From Adenophora triphylla var. japonica (Eukaryota; Streptophyta; Magnoliopsida; Asterales; Campanulaceae): a stretch of DNA of 64,000 nt. Shown here one piece after another: positions 20,035 to 30,648 of the stretch (position 1 is its first letter; each line of letters begins with the position of its first letter). Made by a program: the position numbers and the translations under genes. The DNA is taken from the NCBI GenBank assembly GCA_022495995.1, contig JAFEMH010007535.1, positions 1-64,000 on the forward strand, read 5' to 3'. The notes under the pieces were generated by a model, which worked only from the letters and a program-made list of their open reading frames with translations, ran no database searches and was not told the DNA's origin.

Positions 20035-20475
20035 ACACACACACAAATACACACACTCACACACAAACCACACTTTTCTCTCTCACACACTCTCTTTCTC
20101 TCTCCACGTACCTAATCCGGCCACCCCTAAGATCCGGCCACCCCAAAGATCCGGCCACCCTTCCTTCCTTCCCCACGACATCCCCGCCTTCTCTCCATCT
20201 CTGACTCCGCCTCCATCTCTGACTCCGCCTCCGCCTCCACCTCCATCTCCACCTCCGCCTCTTCCTCTACCCCGCCTCCATCTCCATCTCCGCCTCTTCC
20301 TCGCCCCTCTTCTTCACCATCTTTTCGCCTCCACCTCCATCTCTCGTCTCCGCCTAGCTCCACCTCCATCTCCGACTTTTCCTACACCCACCTCCATCTC
20401 CATCGATCTCCTCCTCTTTCTCCATATCCATCTCCGCCTCTTCCTCGCCCCTCTTCTCAAAAATTACCCCAAACC
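20035..20475. repeat. CA/CT microsatellite and CTCCGCCTCCATCT minisatellite
   Basis: A CACACA and CTCTCT tract (20035-20110) leads to about 330 bp of degenerate CCTCCATCTCCGCCTCTTCC repeats and three ATCCGGCCACCCC repeats. The layout resembles a captured plant 5' leader. Open frames across it encode only low-complexity Glu/Gly/Arg or Pro/Ser peptides and are not genes. Copy 2: about 51256-51690. Confidence 0.75.
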
Positions 20476-20909
20476 CGCCGTCCCTCGATCCGCCCCCCTT
20501 TACTTTCGAATTGAAAGTGGGCTTTGACAGATTTTTGAAGATGAATTTTGAAGTTTGAGAGTTGTAGTTGAAGTGGGTTTTGACATTTTTTGATTTTTTT
20601 TTTTAAAAATTTGGATGGTGGTAGTGGTAATTTGCAAATATTTGATATTTATTTTTTTCTTTGAAAGATTTGTAATTAATTTTTAAAAGATTGTAATAGA
20701 TGTATTTTGATATTATTAATTTACGTATCTTGATATTTGTAATTGATGTATTTTGATATTTTTCTATAGATGTATTTTTTTTAATTTATTAGTTTTTTTA
20801 AAATATTATAATTGATGTTTTTCATTTTTATCATTATAAAAAAAATTATTCAATATTGAAAAAAAAAAGGATTTAATTTTGACATTTTTGTTTTTTTTTT
20901 ATTTATTGA

Positions 20910-21505
20910 ATTATTAGCGACGGAATATTCCGTCGGTGAAATAAAAATTAAATTAAAATAAATTAAATCAGCGGCGGAATATTCCGTCGCTGAAATAAAA
21001 ATTTAATTAAAATAAATTAAATCACCGGCGGAATATTCCGTCGCTGAAATAAAAATTAAATTAAAATAAATTACCTCAGCGACGGAATATTCCGCTCGAA
21101 ATAAAAATTAAATTAAAATAAATTAAATCAATGACGGAAATTTCCGTCGCCGAATTAATTTTATTTAATTTAATTTTTATTCCAAATGACGGAATATTCC
21201 GTCGCCGAAATTAATTTAATTTAATTAATTTTTTTTCAATGACGACGGAAATTTCCGTCGCCGAAATAAAAATTAATTAAATTAAATTAATTTCAATGGC
21301 GGAAATTTCCGTTGCGATGTCGAGAATCAATGACGGAATTAATTCCGTCGGTAAAATCAAAATATACCGACGGAAATTGAGCCGTCTGAGCACCGCGACG
21401 GGCCGGTGTAGCGACGGACCAGCGACGGAAAAATTCCGTCGCTGTTTAATTTTAGCGACGGAAATTTGGATTTAGCGACGGAAATTTCCGTCGCTAAAAC
21501 CTGTT
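20910..21505. repeat. CACTA right subterminal repeats
   Basis: About 14 GCGACGGAATATTCCGTCGC-type palindromes are spaced every 45-50 bp by AAATAAAAATTAAATTAAAA spacers, ending in two TTTAGCGACGGAAATTT words next to the terminus. Confidence 0.85.
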
Positions 21506-21517
21506 TTTCTGGTAGTG

Positions 21518-22460
21518 ATTGGTCGTTGTATGATATGCGTGGTAATCATTTTAAAATAAGAATTTTAAGTTCTTTCTTGCCGGTGACTTTGAAGATTGTC
21601 ACATACCATATCAGATAGCCAAGAGAAACTACTTTCGTTGAAAATTTTGTCGATATAAGTCTGTAATAATGTCAATATTTTGTCAAATCAGAGTTTTGTG
21701 TAGAATTCGTTAAATCCTCGGTAAAGTCTTAGTAATTTGCACGTGATGGACAAATTGGTTTGTTAGAAATTGTTATTGCTATGCCTCGTCGACAGTGGAG
21801 GATCTAAAACCTTTAACCACGGGTGCACAATTTACACTACATAATTTCAAAGAGTAAATGATGAAAATAAATAATGAATAAAAAATTAGTTATGTTGATT
21901 AAAGTGATGGTCAAAAGAATTTAAGTATAAGATTTTAAAAAATAGTATATATCATAATAGAGGCAAAAATATAATTTGAATAGTAAATAAAAACAAAATT
22001 ATATTCAGGGTAATAATTAAAAAGAATTCAAGAAAAACTTTGAGAAAGGTAAAAAAAAAAGAAACTAAAAATATTGTAGCTAGCAAGAATTGAACACAGG
22101 TGAGTTTTAACACCAAAACCAACCAAGCAGCTGTCCTAAATGTGTCCGATATACGCATAAATAATATATATGCACACAGAATTTTTTTTTTTTAACAAGA
22201 AATTGGATTTGACCGGGTGCACGTGCACCCGTACCTATAACACTAAATCCGCCCCTGCCCGTCGACTATTTTCTTTTTGTCCGTCCCACTTCACTTGAGA
22301 CCGTGCCATAAATAACAAAGTTTTTACTATTCCTATCACATATTATCTCTTCTATTTTACTTTACATATTCACAACATATTCTTTCAATAGCTATCTCTC
22401 TTACTTTTCTTTAAATCTTGTGCCCAAATATTTATCTTAAATAAAGTGGGATGGAGGGAA
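21518..22460. repeat. Older diverged duplicate, right part of unit X2
   Basis: Continues the homology to 13400-14060 after the CACTA insertion (TCACATACCATATCAGATAG, TGTCAATATTTTGTCAAATC, TTGCACGTGATGGACAAATT). It is interrupted by the hAT element at 21793. Its outer part from GTCCGTCCCACTTCACTTGA to TAAAGTGGGATGGAGGGA is itself a degenerate Stowaway-like structure (about 22277-22459). Confidence 0.75.
21793..22257. mobile_element. Non-autonomous hAT element (CAGTGGAGGATCT ends), 465 bp
   Basis: Left end CAGTGGAGGATCTAAAAC; right end AAATCCGCCCCTG. Flanking 8-mers CTCGTCGA and CCCGTCGA (perfect CTCGTCGA in copy 2). Subterminal GGGTGCAC words occur near both ends. No coding capacity. Counterpart: 53019-53490. 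Confidence 0.87.
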
Positions 22461-23130
22461 ATATAAATAATATTTGAATTCATGTGAATTTTATTATCTA
22501 ATTTAAATAATGGGTTTTTATAATATTATTATCTTATTAATTTAGCAAACCTACTGATTTTTACATAAGCCCTGTTGAAGACCGAAAAAAGTTGCTCTCA
22601 TTGTTCTAATAAAATATAGTCAACGTGTTATTGTGATCAACTCAACTAAACTTTCACCAATACTTTTAAAATTTTAATTATCTTTATTAAGTTTTTAAAA
22701 GAATATTTTGATGCATCATGAAAAATACTATTATTAGCAATTTTTTAAAATTTCGTGAGGAAAAGTTTTAGTCAATATTAATTAAGTTGATCACTAAATT
22801 TAAAGTTGGACTATTTTTTTAGCTTATGTACCTGGTATATGCATCCATATCCAAATAAAAAAAACAGTGAAATTATTGTTGTTATTTTCATTGAATTTGA
22901 AAATTTTATATCGTATCCCTATACATGATTTAAAACAGGAAATTTTTTTTAGTGTCCCCATTTTACTCATTAAACTTTGTTTCGTGAGCAATTTTACGTC
23001 ATAATTACATTTAAGGATACATATCTAAAAAGTGTATAAATTTAAACAATAACCTTAGAAGAGTTGATCACATTATAATAATTGACTTGATAAACACAAC
23101 CATGAAGCGTATGAATTGAAAGAGTTAGTT
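22461..23130. other. AT-rich intergenic, nothing recognised
   Basis: No supported gene or terminus on either strand. The copy 2 counterpart near 53690-54360 is nearly identical. Confidence 0.45.
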
Positions 23131-23175
23131 TGTTCGAATTATATATATATATATATTTATTATGCCAAAATCTAG

Positions 23176-23531
23176 GGAGAAACGCGTTTCTCCATAAGTT
23201 ATGGAGAAACGTGTTTTTTCCATCGTTCCCGTCGGTGCTCTCTAGATTCTGGATATCAACATTCAATGTTCTGGATATCCAGAACCTTTTGAAAGGATAT
23301 CCAGAACCTTTTCAAAGGATATTCAGAAGTTTTTTAATGAATGCAAAAAAAAAAAAAAAAGGATATCCAGAACCATTTGAAATGATATCCAGAATCTTTT
23401 GAAAGGATATCCAGAAGTTTTTTTAATGAATGCAAAAAAAAAAAGGATATCCATAACCTTTTGAAAGGATATCCAGAACCTTTTAATGAATGCAAAAGGA
23501 TATCCAGAACCTTTTTGAAAGGATATCCAGA
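23176..23531. repeat. GGATATCC minisatellite with adjoining GGAGAAACGCGTTTCTCC palindrome
   Basis: The palindrome GGAGAAACGCGTTTCTCC is followed by a near-copy (TATGGAGAAACGTGTTTTTC). About ten repeats of GGATATCCAGAACCTTTTGA follow, three of them separated by TTTTTTAATGAATGCAAAAA spacers. The open frames across it (FRRISRTF-like) are by-products of the repeat. Copy 2 (54402-54757) has shorter poly-A spacers and point differences. Confidence 0.85.
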
Positions 23532-24809
23532 CCTACTCATTTATTATTATTAAAACAATCAAAATCCTCAAATTTACATCGTATCTACATTGATTTTTTC
23601 TATGTAGCTATTTTTAAATGTCCTTTATTTATTTTTCACAAAATGAATGATCTTTTGAAACTTTACATTCAAATAACTTTGTCCCTATTTTTTTCTTAGT
23701 TTATTATATTTTTGCAAAACTAAATTTTTGAAAATAAATAGTAAGAATGGTTATGATTATTTTTTTCTATTGAAAATCAATCTTTTCAAAATGATTTTTA
23801 ATTTCAAATGAACATTCATTTTGAAATGGAAGAAGTAAAAGATATTGTGATTCAAAATATATTCCAAATGAGCATTCATTTTGGAATGAGAGTGGTTCAA
23901 AATATCCAAATCAGATGGGACGGAATGCGAAAAAGATATTGTGGTTCGAAATATCCAAACCAAAAATACAATATGTACACCTCGCATACAGTTTTACATA
24001 TTGGAACTAAACACAATCATCACTATAAAAACATTCACATTTCAAAATTTAAACCATAAGTGTATCTCATTTGAATATCCGATATTTTATTTAAATGTTA
24101 TTAGAATTGGATTAGTTATATTTTGAGCCAACTTATTCCCTTAACCCCTCTTAACTCTCAAGTAAGATCTCCAGTTTGAAATTTTATTAAATTTATTGCA
24201 TAAACCTATTGAATAATGGCACATGGAACTCCACGTGGCTTTAGAATAGAATAGGGGTGACAATTTATGTTCTATGCGTATACTCATTAAATTTTTATCA
24301 TGCTTTGAAATATTGTACATTGTAATAGTAACATTTAAAACCCCTAGAATAGAAGCGAAGCCTATTGGACGATAATACCCATTGTTGAAGACATCTAGGG
24401 TATACTCACTTGTTAGAATAGAATAGGGATGGGTGGTCACTAAGCCATACGACATCTCCCACATACCCGGTGCCCACTAACTTACAATGGGTAGCTGCAT
24501 TTCTTGATGCATGATCTCAATTTGAAATAAATCAAAACCGTGTGAATCAGTTTTATAATTGTTAAAGAAAGTATAATAATGAAATGCATTTTATTCCTAT
24601 CATAGGGTATTTATTGGAGTTTGATAACATGTCACATAAATTCAACTAAGAAATCCAATTAATAGATTCAAATAATACAAGTCCTAATCAAATCCAACAA
24701 AAAAGCAAAAAATTGATCCTTATAAAAAGGTTCAATGAAAAGTGAATATCTTAACAAAAATATATAAGTAAGTATTTGAGAAAAGGGAAGGCACGCAAAT
24801 TGTAAATTG
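23532..24809. other. Non-coding AT-rich stretch
   Basis: Short mirrored words (AATGAACATTCATTTTGAAAT and AATGAGCATTCATTTTGGAAT, each near 21 bp) at 23805-23890 may be MITE relics. A minus-strand open frame of 107 codons (24141-24464) is preserved in copy 2 but has no recognisable domain, and the duplication is too recent for that to imply selection. Confidence 0.45.
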
Positions 24810-24814
24810 AAACA
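24810..24814. repeat. Target-site duplication, left (AAACA)
   Basis: AAACA precedes the 5' LTR and is repeated at 36811-36815. The unoccupied copy 2 site (ATTGAAACATGAGAG, near 56033-56047) has it once. Confidence 0.95.
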
Positions 24815-25469
24815 TGAACATACCAAAAGTGTCGAATTGGGCCAAACGAGTAAAGCCCAATCTCAGATAGCGTTGGCACCCACATTCTCAATGAAACTAA
24901 TCCAATCAGAACAAGGCCCAAGGCCCATCTCACACATCGGTCGACTAAGCCCATGGTCCGACTTACAAGTCCCGACCTAACTTAGTCCGACCTCATGATC
25001 CATGCTACTATTCGGGTACGAACCATGCTCTACCCGACAGTCAGGTCGACCATTCCACGAGTGGCGACCTCGACCTAAATCAGCAAGTGACGACCTGGCA
25101 CTTGCCGGCTTATTTGGTCAATCAATGCTCACAACTACATCCCTACAAATCAGGGACCGTTATAGACACGTGCCCATGACCAAGTAACCGCCGCTATAAT
25201 CTCGGAGGACATGCCGCCTCCCCAAAAATACATCACTCTTGCCTATAAATACTTCATCACTACCAAACGGTGAAAGGTAACTGCCATTTTGTATTCTGAG
25301 TTCATTATTCAATACATTGTGAACTATATTCAACTGTGATCTTACTCACGCCCGAGCGTCTTCGCCGAGACACATCCGGCTAGTCGTGGGTTCTGCTGTG
25401 TCAAGGAGCCAGTGTGATCGGGCCCCGCCACGTGGAGGAAGATTGATAAGCACAATTCCCGCAAAGATC
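24815..25469 (+). repeat. 5' LTR
   Basis: Begins TGAACATACCAAAAGTGTCG and aligns along its whole length with 36152-36810. Differences are few and clustered (near 24862, 24900, 25352 and 25390-25440). The last bases (CCGCAAAGATC against CTGCAGCATCA) are aligned only approximately. Confidence 0.93.
25244..25251 (+). promoter_or_regulatory. TATA box of the 5' LTR
   Basis: TATAAATA in the context TTGCCTATAAATACTTCATC, in the middle of the LTR where the U3/R boundary is expected. The 3' LTR has the same motif at 36581-36588. Confidence 0.75.
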
Positions 25470-25472
25470 GCT

Positions 25473-25492
25473 TGGTTCCATTGCCGGAATCG
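25473..25492 (+). other. Primer binding site (tRNA-Asp-like)
   Basis: TGGTTCCATTGCCGGAATCG lies three bases after the LTR. It resembles the TGGCGCCGTTGCCGGGG primer site, complementary to the 3' end of tRNA-Asp, used by Tat and Athila elements. The match has several substitutions. Confidence 0.65.
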
Positions 25493-25533
25493 TGCTTCAA
25501 ACTTGACCTTAAAAATTTTTAACAACCTACTAC

Positions 25534-27367
25534 AATGGTGACTTCATACGGCACGTATCCGAGGCTTCACTTGGGCATGAAGAAGTGAACAACAACAACA
25601 ACACTAATGCAAATGCAAATGCCGAAAACTTGAATTTGCCTCCTCCCCCACCAAACCGTCCTCACGGTAGAGCCACGCGCTCTACCGGTGTCGTTGATGG
25701 CGTGGGCTCGCCCGACACAAGGAGAGGCAAAAGGCACATGGATGTGCAAGGAGCTCCACCCCTAAACGTCCCACCGCTCAGTGAACGTTGGAAACAGGCG
25801 TGTCCCTCCACCAACCCTATGAGCAAGAAGGAGATGATGTTAGAAAGAGCCCAGATTTTGGCCGACTTAATAGCTATGGAAGAGGCAGAAAGGTGCCGAT
25901 GTACGCTCCGAAAGAATGGATCGTACTCGGATCTCTAATGGACAATGTGCTAGGAGTATGAGGCCAAATGAAGGTGTGGGACAGAATGGAGACAACAGGA
26001 TAGTTCGTAGAGCCCCTACTATCGTGCATGTGCCGAGTAACGACTCTAAGGGCCACCAATAGAAACAGAGCAGGAGGCTCAATCTGATTTGAGGACTCAG
26101 CTAACAGCCAACAGAAACAGGCATGTTTCTCCAGCCCGAACGCAAAGATCAGGATCTCAAAGAGACAGGAATGGGCGCAGGTCGCCTATAAGAGAGGAGA
26201 GGCGCAGGTCGCCACTTGGATATGACAGGCGCAGTCGCCATCTGTTGCCGAGAGGCGCAGTCGCCTCAAAGAAGTAACAGCATAGATCCCCGCCGATCGA
26301 GAGGGCCAATTCCCATAGAGACAGGAGGAGTAGGCAGGTGACTCCTCCCAGGAGTGAAGGCCAGAGATCGAATGCTGTTCCCCCTCCAGGAGACGAAAGA
26401 CCCGATGCAAGGGAATGGCTGTTGATGAAAAAGAAGTTCGAACAATGGGAGGAGGAGAAGAAAAAGGAGATTGGAAAGGTTGAACGAATTGACTTTACTC
26501 TTCGACCCTTCTCCAAAGAAATCAGTAGATAGTCGACCTCCTCCTACCTTCAGCCGCCTCTTCGGAGAAATATTCAGGATCCACCAATGCAAAGAGTCAC
26601 ATACAACATCCGGAGGCCACTATGTGCTTTGTCGCCAATGAAGATGACAACATGTGCAAAGCTCTCCTAAGCACAACTTACCGGAGCGGCTTTAACTTGG
26701 TTCAATGGTTTGGCCGCCGATAGCATCACCACTCGACAGACTTCAGGACAAAGTTCTTAGATCGCTTCTCGGCTGCGGGAGCTCGGAAGACGACCGTCAC
26801 GCACCCGAATAACTTGGTGCAAGCGAAGAATGAAAGCTCGATGAGCTACTTCACCAAGTTCAAAGAAATGGTGGATAAGATAGAGGAAGACATCACCGAT
26901 AGGGAGGTCATCAACCGCTTCCGAAACGGTATTTCTTCGCCAGACATGGACTACGAGCTCACATCCCGACAGCTGACAACTCGACAGGAGTTGTTCGAAA
27001 AGGTGTATAATGTCGCCTAGCCGAGGAAAGGAAGGAGATGAAGAGCGGTAAGAGCCCCAAGGTGGAAGCCACCGATGACAAGAAGGACTCCAACAAGAAT
27101 GGAGGGAACAATAAGAATGGAAAGAACGTAACTAGGGCGACGCAGAAGGTGCCCGAAGCTTTCACTCCTCACGGTGAGTCGAACCGAGATTTTAAATGCC
27201 GCCGAGCCGGCTCCTCCAGCCCCAATGAATCCAGCAACAAGTTTAGGCGGGACAACAGCAAGTACCGCGACTACCACAAAGACACCGGTCATCTCACGGA
27301 GGATTGCTTGGGATTAAAGCGTATCATCCAGAGAATGGTCGACTGTGGAGACTCGAAGCTTATGTGA
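25534..27367 (+). pseudogene. gag: gag polyprotein, frame-broken
   Basis: Gag forms the nucleocapsid particle that packages element RNA in the cytoplasm. A likely start is the ATG at 25534 (MVTSYGTYPRL), followed after a break by an Asn/Pro-rich N-terminal part (25585-25938). An Arg/Ser-rich linker (26089-26277) carries repeated RRRS/RRSP words. The Retrotrans_gag core spans about 26630-27020; recognisable parts are RTKFLDRFSAAGARK, SYFTKFKEMVDKIEED and FRNGISSPDMDYELTSRQL. A C-terminal segment (27250-27367) has YHKDTGHLTEDCLGLK, the usual knuckle-like region, with the first cysteine replaced. The pieces use all three frames (start residue classes 1, 0 and 2). Identification is firm; the intact start and boundaries are not. 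Confidence 0.85.
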
Positions 27368-27539
27368 AGAGACCTCAAGCCGGGGGAGGTGAGCAGCCAC
27401 AGTGGGCAACAAGGACCTAGGCAGCCTAGACTTAACCTGGGGGTCATTACTGAACAAGCAAGCAACACGGCCATCAAGCACAAGATATTCCACTCAATAA
27501 GGCCCCACACGTGCCTCCAAGGAGAGAAGTAAGAGATGA

Positions 27540-27860
27540 AGCACCGCCTTCTACCCCCATGAATTGGCAACCAATATGGCGGCTAGGGAGCAAGTTCTCG
27601 TCATCCCGTGTCTCATTGATGGATGTACGACGAGCGTACTCTTAGTCGACACGGGGCCTGCAAGGATATTTTGTTTTATAAAACTTTCAAGGAGACGGGT
27701 CTTAATGATGAACAAACTGGAGAGATATGATGGCAGGTTGGAGGGCTTCACCAACCACCGAGTTGATGCTAAAGGCCGATAGTGCTCGACGTCGACCTAG
27801 GCCAAGACCCCTCAGATTGTCTCGAAGGTACAATTTATCGTAATTGATGTAAATAGTGAC
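27540..27860 (+). pseudogene. Retroviral-type aspartic protease region
   Basis: This would cleave the Gag-Pol polyprotein. The active-site region reads LVDTGPARIF, with VDTG replacing the more usual VDNGSS of Tat elements. It is preceded by VLVIPCLIDGC, a typical protease beta strand. The frame (27564-27782) stops shortly after, where FTNHRVDAKGR lines up with the mid-domain. A second conserved strand (FIVIDVNSDYAAILG-like) appears in another frame near 27830-27880, showing a frame break. Confidence 0.75.
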
Positions 27861-28439
27861 TATGCCGCCATACTTGGAATTCCCGGACAGTCGCTCTTGG
27901 AATGGTAGCATCAATTCCTCACCAGCGAGTAAAGTTCCCCACACCCGCCGGAGTGGGTTGCGTACAAGGCACACTCGCGCATATCCGGATCATGTTCCGA
28001 GAGAAAGAAAGAAAAGGGAGCCGGAGATTGAGACTGCCGATGGTTACTTGAAGCCGTCTCGCCGCCACCAAAACTACCCGATCGTCAACAATCACCGACG
28101 TGGTAGAGTCGACCTATCGCTCAAATGACGAGGTCATGCTTGAGTCGACACGTCACTCTAACACCACGGAGGTCGATCTCAGATGTAGTTATGGTCGATC
28201 AAGTCGTCATAGGTGACCTATGCCTCCGTATAGACAATAACTCGGGGCCCCTACCAACGAGGTTGCGGACAAGCTCGATGATATGATAGCAGAGGAAGCT
28301 CCGCATTTGGGAGCCGAAGAAAGACAAAAGGTCGTGAAATCATAGTAGAAACTCGCAGCTCGTAGATGGACCCGAGTTAGAAGCCGTAGATGAGCCGGAG
28401 TCAATCATCACCAACTCTTCCTACCCCGACCAAAAAATT

Positions 28440-29217
28440 CAAATTGGAAAGCAAGCTTATCGGTTGAGGAGCGAGCGTAAATCATCAAGCTACTCAAAGA
28501 AAGCAAGTGATGTCTTCGCATGGAGAGTAGAGGACATGAGGGGAATCAAGGAGGAGGTCGCCGTTCATCGACTCGAAGTCAACCCGACCATTAAGCCTAG
28601 GCCCCGTAAATTGAGAAGCTTTGCTCGCGACAAGGAAGAGGCTATAAAAGCCGAGGTACAAAAACTTTTGAGTGTGTATAATCAAAGAGGCCGTTCATAC
28701 AACCCGGGCCGGCCAACGTGGTCATGGTGAAGAAATCAAACGGCAAATGGCGGATGTGTGTCGACTTCACCACTTTGAACCTTGCATGCCCAAAAGACAG
28801 CTTATCCCCTTCCAAGGATCGACAAGCCGCGGATTCTATTGCTGGGCACTCCACCCTCGCTTCCTCGACGCTTACTCTGGATACCACCGATTAAGATGCA
28901 CGAGGACGATATAGTCAAGACGGCATTTCAGCAAACTGGGGCATCTACCGCTACAATATGATGCCATTTGGTTTGAAGAATGCGGGTGCAACTTATCGCA
29001 GAATGGTGAACAAAGTCTTTGCCTCACAAATTGGTCGAAATATGGAGGCTTACGTTGACGACATGGTCATTAAAACCAAGACCGGGAGTCACGTAGTCGA
29101 CCTAAAGGAGACATTCGCCAATTTACGAGCAAACGACATGAAGCTCAATCCTAGCAAATGTGTATTCGGAGTTGCACTGGCAAGTTCTTGGGATTCATGG
29201 TATCTCGTAGGGGCATA
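28440..29217 (+). pseudogene. pol: Reverse transcriptase region, frame-broken
   Basis: RNA-dependent DNA polymerase of the element. The N-terminal connection reads ASDVFAWRVEDMRGI and HRLEVNPTIKPRPRKLR (28464-28680). After a frame change, VMVKKSNGKWRMCVDF (fingers) appears near 28720-28770. The palm follows in a third frame: YNMMPFGLKNAGATYRRMV, then the catalytic YVDDMV at 29051-29068, then LNPSKCVFGV. At least three frame changes and a stop near 28890 separate them. The YVDD box itself is intact. Confidence 0.9.
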
Positions 29218-30648
29218 GAGGCTAATCCGGAGAAGATCAAGGCTCTAGTCGACATGAAGGCTCCCACTACTATCAAAGAGATGCAGCGACTTAATGGAAG
29301 GGTAGCAGCTCTTGGCCGTTTCATATCAAAGTCAGCAGAGAGGTCTCTCCCTTTCTTCAAAGCATTAAGGGGGACGAAAAGCTTTGAATGGACGACCGAA
29401 TGTCATTCGTCGTTCCAGCAATTGAAAGATTATCTCGCTACTCCACCTCTCTTGAGTAGCCCGACAACTGGTGAGACATTGTTTGTTTATCTATCTGCGG
29501 GAGACAAGTCTGTGGCAGCTGCCTTGATTAGAGAGGATGAAGGGCTTCAAAAGCCAGTGTACTACATCAGTAAAGCTTTGACAGACGTGGAAAGCAGGTA
29601 TTACAACGCTGAGAAAGTTGCTTATGCCCTAGTCGTAGCTTCAAGAAAGTTACGAGCTTATTTTCTGGCTCATCCAATCGTGGTTCTTACCAATGCTCCC
29701 TTAAGAAAAATACTGCACAAGCCGGAGAGTTCAGGTCGACTGCTCAATTGGTCAATTGCCCTCACTGAATTTGACATTGAATATCGACCTCGAAAGGCGT
29801 TGAAAGCTCAAGCTCTGGCTGACTTCTTGGTCGAGCTTACGTTCACCAAGGAGGATGACGAGCAGCGAGCTCCAAAAGAAAAGGGCAAAGGGAGAGAGCC
29901 AGAGTCACAAGTCGCTATTAACCTACCCGACGATTGTTGGAAGGTATATTCAGATGGGTCAGCAACAAAAATGTCACGAGCCGGAATTGTCTTGGTCGAG
30001 CGTAGTCCTGGGACTGTTTACGAGGAATCACTAAGATTCAAATTTGACGCTTCCAACAACCAAGCTGAATATGAAGCCTTGATTGCAGCTATTGAGTACG
30101 CCAAGTGTTTTGGAGCGACTAAGATCATGGCTTACTGTGACTCACAATTGATAGTCAACCAGGTCAAAGGCGAGTACGAAGTGCTTAGTTCTACTCTCAT
30201 CAAATACTGCGACCTGGTGAAAGAACTGATAAAGGACTTAGAATTCTGGGAGATTCAAAGGATTGGAAGAGAAGATAACGAGCTGGCCGACCTCCTCTCG
30301 AAACTGGCTACTTCAGATGAGCCACATGACGAGCCCATCTCCTTCCTCGAAAATCCAGCTTATGAGAGGGTAAAAATTCAGTGCATAGATGATCCCTCAA
30401 GAAATTGGACTCAGGAGAAGTGTTGGATCGAGGAAATGAAAGCATACTTGCAAAGTGGCGAGCTGCCAGAGGACGAGAAGAAGGCTCGAGCTATCAAAAA
30501 GAAAGCTCCGAGATATGTCATTCAAGGAGGCGATCTGTTCAGAAGATCTTATACTCGGCCATTGCTAAAGTGCATCCACCCTCAAGAGGTCGCCCTATTG
30601 ATACATGAAGTACACAGTGGGATCTGTGGTGGACACCCGGGGCCGTGA
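29158..30648 (+). CDS. pol: RT thumb, RNase H and archaeal-type RNase H (496-residue open segment)
   Basis: This is the longest intact coding block. Residues 1-100 are the RT thumb/connection (KFLGFMVSRRGIEANPEKI). Residues about 105-235 are the RT-linked RNase H (SVAAALIREDEGLQKPVYYI, SRYYNAEKVAYALVVASRKL). Residues about 258-390 are a second, archaeal-type RNase H with all four acidic positions visible: VYSDGSA, NNQAEYEAL, AYCDSQL and NELADLLS. Both would degrade RNA in the RNA-DNA hybrid. The tail (LFRRSYTRPLLKCI, HEVHSGICGGHPGP) begins the integrase zinc-binding region. The second RNase H is diagnostic of the Tat lineage. The ATG used is internal to pol and not a natural start. Confidence 0.93.
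   Translation: MCIRSCTGKFLGFMVSRRGIEANPEKIKALVDMKAPTTIKEMQRLNGRVAALGRFISKSAERSLPFFKALRGTKSFEWTTECHSSFQQLKDYLATPPLLSSPTTGETLFVYLSAGDKSVAAALIREDEGLQKPVYYISKALTDVESRYYNAEKVAYALVVASRKLRAYFLAHPIVVLTNAPLRKILHKPESSGRLLNWSIALTEFDIEYRPRKALKAQALADFLVELTFTKEDDEQRAPKEKGKGREPESQVAINLPDDCWKVYSDGSATKMSRAGIVLVERSPGTVYEESLRFKFDASNNQAEYEALIAAIEYAKCFGATKIMAYCDSQLIVNQVKGEYEVLSSTLIKYCDLVKELIKDLEFWEIQRIGREDNELADLLSKLATSDEPHDEPISFLENPAYERVKIQCIDDPSRNWTQEKCWIEEMKAYLQSGELPEDEKKARAIKKKAPRYVIQGGDLFRRSYTRPLLKCIHPQEVALLIHEVHSGICGGHPGP

Larger units (their letters stand above)
15170..21517. mobile_element. Non-autonomous CACTA (En/Spm) element, 6.35 kb
   Basis: It starts CACTACCGTAAACCGGTGTT (CACTACCAGAAACTGGTGTT in copy 2) and ends CTGTTTTTCTGGTAGTG. 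The 3-bp duplication ATT flanks it (15167-15169 and 21518-21520), and unit X1 supplies an approximate empty site. Both subterminal regions (15180-15600 and 20910-21505) are dense in AGCGACGGAA/TTCCGTCGCT words, the expected binding-site arrays for a CACTA transposase. No transposase ORF is present. The interior is a 162-bp tandem array, a nested hAT-like element with its own array, a 127-bp two-unit repeat, and a CT-rich minisatellite. Confidence 0.93.

Noticed and set aside
20127..20369. Minus-strand Glu/Gly/Arg-rich open frame (also 51285-51593)
   Set aside because: It is the translation of a CTCC minisatellite. Length changes between copies shift the frame freely, so no protein is implied.
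23130..23402. Plus-strand open frame across the GGATATCC repeat (also 54363-54629)
   Set aside because: The peptide repeats every unit because the DNA does, and the C-terminus differs between copies with spacer length.
24141..24464. 107-codon minus-strand open frame, identical in copy 2 (55367-55690)
   Set aside because: The preservation is explained by the recent duplication. There is no recognisable domain or codon signature. Kept only as a remark.
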